From: Treponema sp.
GTDB lineage: Bacteria; Spirochaetota; Spirochaetia; Treponematales; Treponemataceae
Length of the DNA stretch: 64,000 nucleotides
Direction: 5' to 3'
NCBI GenBank assembly: GCA_024402695.1
Contig: JAKSTG010000004.1
Location: forward strand, 1-64,000
Under the pieces are notes generated by a model. That model was given only the letters and a program-made list of their open reading frames with translations, made no database searches and had not been told where the DNA came from. Shown here piece after piece: positions 57,524 to 64,000 of the stretch; the stretch's first letter is position 1, and every line of letters begins with the position of its first letter. The position numbers were made by a program, and so were the translations under genes.

Positions 57524-60109
57524 ATGGATTTAAGCAAATTTACAATCAAATCACAGGAAGCTCTTCAAGAGGCCTCATCAATTGCCATGCAGAATGACTG
57601 CCCGGAAATCAATTCGGCTCATATGCTTCTGGCACTTCTTACACAGGAAGACGGCCTTATTTCTCCAATCGTAGAAAATGTGGGAGTGAATCCGAACAGA
57701 CTTGTTTCGGATGTTAAATCTTTGCTTGGCTCTCTTCCAAAAGTTTCGGGAGGAGCAAACGTTTACCTGAGCCAGGAAATGCAGAAAATCCTTTCAAAAG
57801 CAGAAAAGGAAATGGCATTCCTGAAAGACCAGTATATTTCAACAGAACATATTCTTCTGGCCATGAGCGAAAGCGATGGCGACTGCGGAAAACTCCTTAG
57901 AAAAAATGGGGTAGTTCATGAAGCAGTTCTCAAAGCCTTGAAATCTGTACGCGGAAACCAGACAGTGGACTCAAATGATCCTGAAAGCAAATCTCGAACT
58001 CTGGAAAAATATACAAGGGACCTTACAGCTGCAGCGCGCCAGGATAAGATTGATCCTGTAATCGGAAGGGATGAAGAAATCCGTCGTGTAATGCAGGTTC
58101 TGTGCCGCCGAACAAAAAACAATCCTGTAATAATCGGTGAACCTGGGGTTGGTAAAACTGCTATTGTTGAAGGACTTGCCCGCCGTATTGCTTCGGGAGA
58201 TGTTCCTGAAAGCCTTAAGGATAAGCGACTTCTTTCTCTGGATCTGGGCGCCCTTATTGCCGGTGCAAAGTTCCGCGGAGAATTTGAGGAACGTCTTAAA
58301 GCCCTTATTTCGGAAGTAACAAAATCGGAAGGACGCATAATCCTTTTTATTGATGAACTTCATACTTTGGTTGGTGCCGGAGCCGGTGAGGGAGGAACAG
58401 ATGCTTCCAATCTTTTGAAGCCGGCCCTTGCCCGCGGAGAACTCCGTGCAATCGGTGCCACAACTCTTGATGAATACCGCAAGTATATTGAAAAGGATGC
58501 TGCCCTTGAACGAAGATTCCAGCAGGTTTACTGTGCCGAACCTTCTGTTGAGGACACAATTGCAATTCTTCGTGGACTTCGTGACAGATATGAAATTCAT
58601 CACGGGGTAAGGATCGAAGACGAAGCTCTTGTTTCTGCCGCAACGCTGAGTAACCGTTACATTACAAACCGCTACATGCCTGACAAAGCCATTGACCTGG
58701 TGGATGAAGCCGCAAGCCGTCTTAAAATGGAAATTGAAAGCCAGCCTGTAGAACTGGACCGCCTGGAAAGAAAAATCCTGCAGCTTCAGATTGAAAAACA
58801 GTCTCTTTCAAAAGAAGATGATGCCGCAAGCCGTCAGCGTCTGGAAAAACTTGAAAAAGAACTTTCGGAAATTTCTTCCGAAAGAGATGCAATGAAGCTT
58901 CAGTGGCAGAATGAAAAGAACACAATCAATAAAAGTCGCGACCTGAAAAGTGAACTGGAAAAGGCCCGCTTTGAAGAAGAAAAATACACCCGTGAAGGAA
59001 ACCTGGAAAAGGCTGCCGAAATCAAATACTCGGTTATCCCAAATCTTGAAAAAGAAATGGAAGCTGCAAAGGCTGCCCAGTCTGCAGAGGAAGGCGGGGA
59101 AACAAGAGAAAAGCTTTTACGCCAGTCTGTAACCGAAGAAGATATCGCAAAGGTTGTTTCATCCTGGACCGGAATCCCTGTAACAAAAATGCTCAGTGGT
59201 GAAAAGCAGAAATATCTGGAACTTGAAAATGTTCTTCACAAAAGAGTAGTGGGACAGGAAGAAGCCGTTCAGGTTGTAAGTGATGCAATCCGCCGTAACC
59301 GTTCAGGTCTTTCAGATCCTAACAGACCTCTGGGAAGCTTCATGTTCATAGGACCAACTGGGGTTGGTAAAACAGAACTTGCCAAGACTCTTGCCGATTT
59401 CCTTTTCAATGATGAAAAAGCTCTGACCAGAATCGACATGTCGGAATACATGGAAAAATTCAGTGTTACCCGACTTATCGGAGCACCTCCAGGATACGTT
59501 GGATACGACGAAGGCGGTCAGCTTACAGAAGCAGTACGCAGAAGACCATATTCTGTAATCCTTTTTGATGAGGTTGAAAAAGCCCATCCTGATGTTTTCA
59601 ATGTTCTTCTTCAGGTTCTTGATGACGGACGTTTGACCGACGGTCAGGGAAGAGTAGTGGACTTCAAGAATACAATCATCATCATGACAAGCAACCTTGG
59701 AAGTGATTTGATTCTTGAAGCAGAAACTCCGGAACAGCTTGGGGCTCTGAAACCTCAGGTAACGGAACTTCTGTTCAGACATTTCAGACCTGAGTTCCTG
59801 AATCGTATTGATGAAATCGTCATGTTCAATAGACTTGGAAAAGACCACATCAGAAGTATTGTCCGCCAGCAGCTTGACAGAGTCTGCAGCCGTCTTGAAG
59901 ACCGTAGAATTTCTGTTCAGTATGATGACCAGGTAATCGACTTCCTTTGCGATAAAGGTTACGAACCTGCCATGGGCGCCCGTCCTGTAAAGCGCGCCGT
60001 CCAGAATTATGTTGAAAATACTATGGCTAAAGCACTGCTTTCCGGAAACTATGTGGAAGGTGATACGATTGTATTGAGTGTGGAAGGGGATGGAATAAAA
60101 GTAAATTAA
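57524..60109 (+). CDS. clpB: Protein disaggregase ClpB
   Basis: An 861-residue hexameric AAA+ disaggregase that works with DnaK. Domains in order: N-domain repeats (residues 1-150), first ATPase with Walker A GEPGVGKT and Walker [12 protein letters not shown], the coiled-coil M-domain (about 405-525), second ATPase with GPTGVGKT and [15 protein letters not shown], and a C-terminal domain. The long M-domain separates it from ClpA and ClpC. It starts 41 bp after the LacI gene from its own promoter. A giant hairpin follows. Confidence 0.97.
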   Translation: MDLSKFTIKSQEALQEASSIAMQNDCPEINSAHMLLALLTQEDGLISPIVENVGVNPNRLVSDVKSLLGSLPKVSGGANVYLSQEMQKILSKAEKEMAFLKDQYISTEHILLAMSESDGDCGKLLRKNGVVHEAVLKALKSVRGNQTVDSNDPESKSRTLEKYTRDLTAAARQDKIDPVIGRDEEIRRVMQVLCRRTKNNPVIIGEPGVGKTAIVEGLARRIASGDVPESLKDKRLLSLDLGALIAGAKFRGEFEERLKALISEVTKSEGRIILFIDELHTLVGAGAGEGGTDASNLLKPALARGELRAIGATTLDEYRKYIEKDAALERRFQQVYCAEPSVEDTIAILRGLRDRYEIHHGVRIEDEALVSAATLSNRYITNRYMPDKAIDLVDEAASRLKMEIESQPVELDRLERKILQLQIEKQSLSKEDDAASRQRLEKLEKELSEISSERDAMKLQWQNEKNTINKSRDLKSELEKARFEEEKYTREGNLEKAAEIKYSVIPNLEKEMEAAKAAQSAEEGGETREKLLRQSVTEEDIAKVVSSWTGIPVTKMLSGEKQKYLELENVLHKRVVGQEEAVQVVSDAIRRNRSGLSDPNRPLGSFMFIGPTGVGKTELAKTLADFLFNDEKALTRIDMSEYMEKFSVTRLIGAPPGYVGYDEGGQLTEAVRRRPYSVILFDEVEKAHPDVFNVLLQVLDDGRLTDGQGRVVDFKNTIIIMTSNLGSDLILEAETPEQLGALKPQVTELLFRHFRPEFLNRIDEIVMFNRLGKDHIRSIVRQQLDRVCSRLEDRRISVQYDDQVIDFLCDKGYEPAMGARPVKRAVQNYVENTMAKALLSGNYVEGDTIVLSVEGDGIKVN

Positions 60110-60129
60110 AACGAGATAAAAAAAACTTA

Positions 60130-60265
60130 AAAACTAACTCCCGGTCAGAAATCAGCCGCCAGCAACGCTAGCTAGCGTCGCAGGACTCGAAGCGCGGATA
60201 GGAAACTATCCAGCCGCGCTTCGAGTCCTGCTGGCGGGCATGATTTCTTTCCTCGCGTTAGTTTT
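60130..60265. repeat. Giant cruciform-forming inverted repeat after clpB
   Basis: About 136 bp folding into one long hairpin. From outside in the pairs are AAAACTAAC / GTTAGTTTT, AGAAATCA / TGATTTCT, GCCGCCAGCA / TGCTGGCGGGC with one extra base, an 18-bp perfect stem at 60180-60197 with 60214-60231, and GGATAG / CTATCC closing on a GAAA loop. The left arm also contains its own perfect 14-bp palindrome ACGCTAGCTAGCGT. It lies between two convergent genes. Confidence 0.9.
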
Positions 60266-60296
60266 ATTTCTTCTTGCAAATTGCAATCAGACGCAA

Positions 60297-62111
60297 TTAC
60301 CTTTTTGTCACCTTGCTTCTAAGATCATACAGATAACGCTTGATCTTCTGACTGGCGGTCTTTTCGAACTGTTTGATTGTTTCGATGCGGTCAATCTTGG
60401 AAGATTTGTTTACCTGTTTGTTCACATAGAATTTTATTTCATTGATGATGACTTCTTTCTGGTAGGCCATTGCATCTGAAAGTTCTTCTTTCTTCTGATC
60501 GGCTTTTTCAGAAAGATCTTCTTTAAGATCGGAAAGGTTTTCTTTAATGTCCGAAAGTCCTTCCTTGATTTTTGAAAGAGAAAGGTCTGAAAGGGAAAGT
60601 CTTTTTTTTGCTTCTTCTTCAAGTTTTTCTTCATCAATCTGAAGGAGGGCAACTAGTCCGTTGTCGTCTTCTACAACCAGGCTTTCTGCAACTACCGGAT
60701 GCTGATTTAAAATGAACTCGATGTCTTCAGGATAAATGTTTTCTCCGCTGGCTGAAAGAATCATATTTTTTGAACGGCCTTTCAAAGAAAGGCGTGGTAC
60801 TCCGTGCCACTTTTTGATGATACCCAGGTCACCTGTTTTGAAGTAACCTTCACCGCAGGAATCTTCTGCTGTTGTAAAGGCGGCTTTTGTAAGGGCTTCG
60901 TCTTTGTAATATCCAACCATTACGTTCGGTGCTTTTGCAACGACTTCACCAACACCTTCTTCGTTAGGGTTTGCAATTTTCATATCAACACCAGGAACAA
61001 TAACTCCAATGGTGCCAGGTTTTGTAATGCGTACACCAGAGCTTGCCAGAAGAGGTGAAGTTTCTGTAAGTCCGTAACCGATGGCGTAAGGGAACTTTGC
61101 TTCCTTCATGAAGCGTTCAACTTTAGGGTCTACTTTTGCACCGCCGATTCCAAAGAATACCAGGTGTCCGCCGAAAGTTTTCTTAAGTGATTTTCCTGCA
61201 ATGCGGTTCAGGATTCGGCGGAAAAGAGGAATTGAATAAAGAGTTTTTGTAATCTTGCTCTTTTCAAAAGTTGGAAGGACTTTATTCTTGTAGATTTTTT
61301 CCATTACCAGAGGAACGGAAAGAATGATTGTTGGTTTAACTTTTGTAAAGGCCGGAAGCAGGGCACTTACTACAGGTGGTTTGGCCAGGTAATAAATACA
61401 GGCTCCGTTTAGAATCTGCATTAAAAATCCGATTGTGAATTCATAAACATGAGAAATTGGCAGGAAAGAAAGAACACGGTCCAGCTTATTGATTCGGTGT
61501 GTGTATTGTCCCTGAATGGCAGTCCAGACCAGATTTTTGTGGGTAAGCACAACGCCTTTGCTGCGTCCTGTGGTTCCCGATGTATAAATGATGGAAGCGA
61601 TTTCATCTTCCGGAACATCAATTACAGGAAGTTCGATTTTTGCTATTTCTTCGTCGGTTGGAACTTTTCCTGGAGCTTTGATTACAGAAAAACTTGCAAG
61701 GTCGATGATAACCGGTGGAAGACTTTCTGTAATGTCGGAAAGTTTTTTGTAAAGGTTTGAATCTACGACAAGAGCATCAACCTGACAGTGTTCAAGAATG
61801 GCTTTTACTTCTGCCGATGAAAAATCAGGAAGAAGAGGCACAGAAATCATTGCACGGTTTACGATTCCAAAGTAGGCAGTTCCCCATGCAGGGCAGCCTA
61901 TGCCGTAAAGGGCTATTTTTGAACTTTTTCCAAGTCCCAGAGCCGAAAGTAGCTTTGAAAACTTTATGGAGTTTTCGTTCATTTCTGTGTATGTAATAGG
62001 ATTGTCATCTGTAAGAGCGAAGGCTAGGGCCGGTCGGTCACCGAATTTTTTTACCGAATTGGCAAGCAGGGCCGGAAAAGTAAGTTTTCCAAGGTCTTCA
62101 ATTGTTTCCAC
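60297..62111 (-). CDS. Long-chain acyl-CoA synthetase (AMP-forming) with amphipathic-repeat tail
   Basis: A 604-residue adenylate-forming enzyme. The AMP-binding signature is IASIIYTSGTTGRSKGVVLTH, with GYGLTETSPLL, YFKTGDLG and KNMILSASGENIYPEDIE. It activates fatty acids with ATP and CoA. The C-terminal ~85 residues depart from the family: a run of amphipathic units of the form LSDxKExLSD, rich in Lys and Glu, that could form a long coiled coil or bind membrane surface. Translation begins at GTG with GGGAG 8 bp upstream. The substrate chain length is not certain. Confidence 0.9.
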   Translation of the reverse strand: METIEDLGKLTFPALLANSVKKFGDRPALAFALTDDNPITYTEMNENSIKFSKLLSALGLGKSSKIALYGIGCPAWGTAYFGIVNRAMISVPLLPDFSSAEVKAILEHCQVDALVVDSNLYKKLSDITESLPPVIIDLASFSVIKAPGKVPTDEEIAKIELPVIDVPEDEIASIIYTSGTTGRSKGVVLTHKNLVWTAIQGQYTHRINKLDRVLSFLPISHVYEFTIGFLMQILNGACIYYLAKPPVVSALLPAFTKVKPTIILSVPLVMEKIYKNKVLPTFEKSKITKTLYSIPLFRRILNRIAGKSLKKTFGGHLVFFGIGGAKVDPKVERFMKEAKFPYAIGYGLTETSPLLASSGVRITKPGTIGVIVPGVDMKIANPNEEGVGEVVAKAPNVMVGYYKDEALTKAAFTTAEDSCGEGYFKTGDLGIIKKWHGVPRLSLKGRSKNMILSASGENIYPEDIEFILNQHPVVAESLVVEDDNGLVALLQIDEEKLEEEAKKRLSLSDLSLSKIKEGLSDIKENLSDLKEDLSEKADQKKEELSDAMAYQKEVIINEIKFYVNKQVNKSSKIDRIETIKQFEKTASQKIKRYLYDLRSKVTKR

Positions 62112-62186
62112 TAATTTCTCCCGTCAAATAGAATCTCTCCTTGGTATGATTATAACCCCATATTCAAAAAAAAGATAAAATAATTG

Positions 62187-62195
62187 TGATATAAT
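62187..62195 (+). promoter_or_regulatory. Extended -10 promoter of the GH115 gene
   Basis: TGA-TATAAT at 62187-62195 gives an extended -10. The start point would be near 62202, so the shared operator motif at 62226 falls about 25 bp downstream of it. Confidence 0.55.
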
Positions 62196-62225
62196 GGAAA
62201 TAAGTTATGGAAAATCTATACATAA

Positions 62226-62238
62226 CATACTAGAATAC
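62226..62238. promoter_or_regulatory. GntR operator candidate in the GH115 leader
   Basis: CATACTAGAATAC is identical over 13 bp to 38528-38540 at the gntR start and shares the ATACTAG core with the transporter promoter. Located in the transcribed leader, it would act as a roadblock-type repressor site. Confidence 0.6.
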
Positions 62239-62272
62239 CACTTAAGGTTTGAAAACCGGGAAGGAAAAAGGT

Positions 62273-64000
62273 ATGAAAATTAATTCGAATGTATCATTTT
62301 ATTTTGAAGATTCTGCTTTTTCGGGAGTTAAAAAGATTGCCGAAAAAGTAATGCACGATATAGAACTTGTAACAGGTTCGGCACCTGTAAAGGGGGCAGA
62401 AGACTCTACTGTAGTTTTTGGTACAGCAGGAAAATCGGCAATACTTGACCGCCTGGAAAGCGAAGGAAAAATCAATCTTTCTGAAGTTAGCGGTAAAAAC
62501 GAAGTATACGGCTTCTTTGCCCTTGAAAATCAGCTGGTAATTGCCGGCTCAGACAAACGCGGTACAATTTACGGACTTTTCCACCTTTCAGAAGTGCTTG
62601 GAGTTTCTCCTCTGGTGGATTGGTGCAACATTACCCCTGTTCATAAAGATGAAGTAGAAATCACTTCTGAAGATACTGTGGTTTCAAAGGAACCAAGCGT
62701 TCGTTTCCGTGGATTCTTTATCAACGATGAATGGCCAGCCTTCGGTAACTGGTCTGGAAAGAACTTTGGCGGAGTAAACGCAAAATGTTATGAACACGTT
62801 TTTGAACTGCTTCTGCGCCTTAAAGGAAACTATCTGTGGCCAGCCATGTGGGCAAGCCGTTTTTCAGATGACGGTCCAGGTCTTCTGAACGCAGAACTTG
62901 CAGACGAACTTGGCGTTGTAATGGGTGCTTCTCACCATGAACCTTGCTGCCGCGCAGGGGAAGAATACAAATACCTTCGCGGTCCTGGATCAATTTACGG
63001 TGACGCATGGAACTTCATCAAGAACGAACAGGGAATCACTAAGTTCTGGGAAGACGGTCTTAAACGCAACGGAAAATTCGACAATGTAATTACAGTTGGT
63101 ATGCGCGGTGAAGCTGATACTGCCATCATGCAGAACGCAACTCTTAAAGACAATATTGACCTTCTTCGCAATGTTCTTAAGACTCAGAACCGCCTGATCC
63201 GTGAAAACGTTAACCAGAATCTGGAAGAAGTTCCACGCATGCTGGCTCTTTATAAAGAAGTTGAACCATACTTCTATGGTGATGAAAAAACAAAGGGGCT
63301 TATGGGTGACCCTGAACTGGAAAATGTTATCCTTATGCTCTGTGATGACAACCACGGAAACCTTCGTACAGTTCCTACAAAAGAAATGAGAAGCCACAAG
63401 GGCGGCTATGGTATGTACTATCACTTTGACTACCACGGTTCACCTTTCAGCTACGAATGGATCAATACAACTCACATTGCAAAAGTCCGTGAACAGATGT
63501 GCGCAGCCTACGATTCAGGAATCCAGGATTTGTGGATTGTAAACGTTGGGGACATCCTTACAAATGAATTCCCTCTCAGCTATTTCCTTGATCTGGCTTA
63601 TGACTACGAAAAATATTCTGACATCGAAATGACTGCAGAAAAATATACCCGCCAGTGGGTAGCAGCTCAGTTCCCAAGCTTTACAAAGGAACAGCAGGAT
63701 GATGTTCTTTTCATTCTGAACGGCTACACAAAACTTTCTCACCGCTGCAGAACAGAAGCTCTGACTTCTGAAACTTACCATGCAGTGAACTACGGTGAAA
63801 GCGACAAGACTATGGCCATGGCAGAAGAAATCATGAGCCGTTGTGAAAAGCTTAAGGCATCAGTAAGTGAAAAAGATTTCAATGGATTCTATGCACAGGT
63901 TTATTATCCTGCCATGGGAACAATGAACGTACTTAAGATGCAGCTCCTTGCCGGTAAAAATCACTGGTATGCAGAAAAAGGAATCTGGGCTGCCCATGAC
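62273..64000 (+). CDS. GH115 xylan alpha-glucuronidase (truncated by window end)
   Basis: An open frame of 576 codons that runs off the window end. It matches glycoside hydrolase family 115, which removes 4-O-methyl-glucuronic acid from internal xylose of xylan. Visible markers are GSDKRGTIYGLFHLSEVLGVSP, RFRGFFINDEWP, LKGNYLWPAMWASRF, ILMLCDDNHGNLRTVP and WIVNVGDILTNEFPLSYFLDLA (the longer ones seen in parts). No signal peptide is present at the chosen ATG, which has an AAGGAAAAAGG ribosome-binding site, so the enzyme probably acts on imported oligosaccharides in the cytoplasm. The GntR operator motif in its leader links it to the LplABC transporter. Confidence 0.92.
   Translation, partial: MKINSNVSFYFEDSAFSGVKKIAEKVMHDIELVTGSAPVKGAEDSTVVFGTAGKSAILDRLESEGKINLSEVSGKNEVYGFFALENQLVIAGSDKRGTIYGLFHLSEVLGVSPLVDWCNITPVHKDEVEITSEDTVVSKEPSVRFRGFFINDEWPAFGNWSGKNFGGVNAKCYEHVFELLLRLKGNYLWPAMWASRFSDDGPGLLNAELADELGVVMGASHHEPCCRAGEEYKYLRGPGSIYGDAWNFIKNEQGITKFWEDGLKRNGKFDNVITVGMRGEADTAIMQNATLKDNIDLLRNVLKTQNRLIRENVNQNLEEVPRMLALYKEVEPYFYGDEKTKGLMGDPELENVILMLCDDNHGNLRTVPTKEMRSHKGGYGMYYHFDYHGSPFSYEWINTTHIAKVREQMCAAYDSGIQDLWIVNVGDILTNEFPLSYFLDLAYDYEKYSDIEMTAEKYTRQWVAAQFPSFTKEQQDDVLFILNGYTKLSHRCRTEALTSETYHAVNYGESDKTMAMAEEIMSRCEKLKASVSEKDFNGFYAQVYYPAMGTMNVLKMQLLAGKNHWYAEKGIWAAHD

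Noticed and set aside
1-64000. CRISPR arrays
   Set aside because: No regular direct repeats with unique spacers and no cas genes were seen; the tandem repeats present are contiguous or only two-unit.

Overview
The window looks like the chromosome of a spirochaete of the genus Treponema, probably a gut or rumen commensal that uses plant polysaccharides. The evidence is a cheA / cheW-cheR-like / cheX / cheY operon beside two tandem FlaA filament-sheath genes, a reduced division cluster running mraZ to ftsZ, several signal-peptide beta-barrel outer membrane proteins, and a GH115 alpha-glucuronidase with an LplABC-type sugar transporter. No rRNA, CRISPR array, prophage or insertion sequence was seen. 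There is one complete tRNA gene (tRNA-Pro, anticodon TGG).

Layout. 1-1.1 kb: HD-domain and VOC genes. 1.1-5.5 kb (minus): tyrA-folD-proC-folE2-pgeF operon; pgeF carries an in-frame 39-bp tandem repeat. 5.6-7.9 kb: a DUF4912 protein and a GH57-like protein that has lost most of its active-site motifs. 8-10.2 kb: argJ-argB. 10.3-14 kb: a heterodimeric ABC exporter with one degenerate ATP site. 14.0-17.2 kb: two convergent surface-protein genes whose 5' ends form a perfect 57-bp inverted repeat, followed directly by an Mpi-family serine DNA invertase. 17.2-20.8 kb: an SDR enzyme, an outer-membrane protein with VTC and DUF4956 genes, and a small membrane protein. 20.9-25.8 kb: thiN, dapL, a MATE exporter, a tRNA methyltransferase-like gene and an exonuclease. 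25.9-30.3 kb: a lipoprotein, icd and an outer-membrane protein. 30.4-37.0 kb: chemotaxis operon and the flaA pair. 37.1-42.2 kb: a GntR regulator divergent from a sugar transporter. 42.4-52.6 kb: division cluster, xer recombinase, ybeY and manA. 52.7-53.1 kb: tRNA-Pro and a duplicated remnant. 53.1-62.1 kb: an M16C peptidase, a LacI regulator, clpB and an acyl-CoA synthetase. 62.3 kb to the end: GH115, cut by the window edge.

The most striking locus is 14.08-17.21 kb. It has the parts of an invertible surface-antigen switch. Only the left gene has a visible promoter. Recombination between the 57-bp inverted repeats would place the right gene, complete with its own ribosome-binding site, start and signal peptide, behind that promoter. 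The recombinase gene lies just outside the right repeat.

Other themes. (1) Nine genes have a -10 box only 6-8 bp before the start codon and no usable Shine-Dalgarno, which suggests leaderless mRNAs. (2) A 13-bp sequence is shared by the gntR start region and the GH115 leader, which suggests one regulon for glucuronoxylan-type oligosaccharides. (3) A diverged copy of the last codons of icd lies downstream of icd, which points to past gene replacement. (4) Large cruciform-forming repeats flank dapL and clpB.
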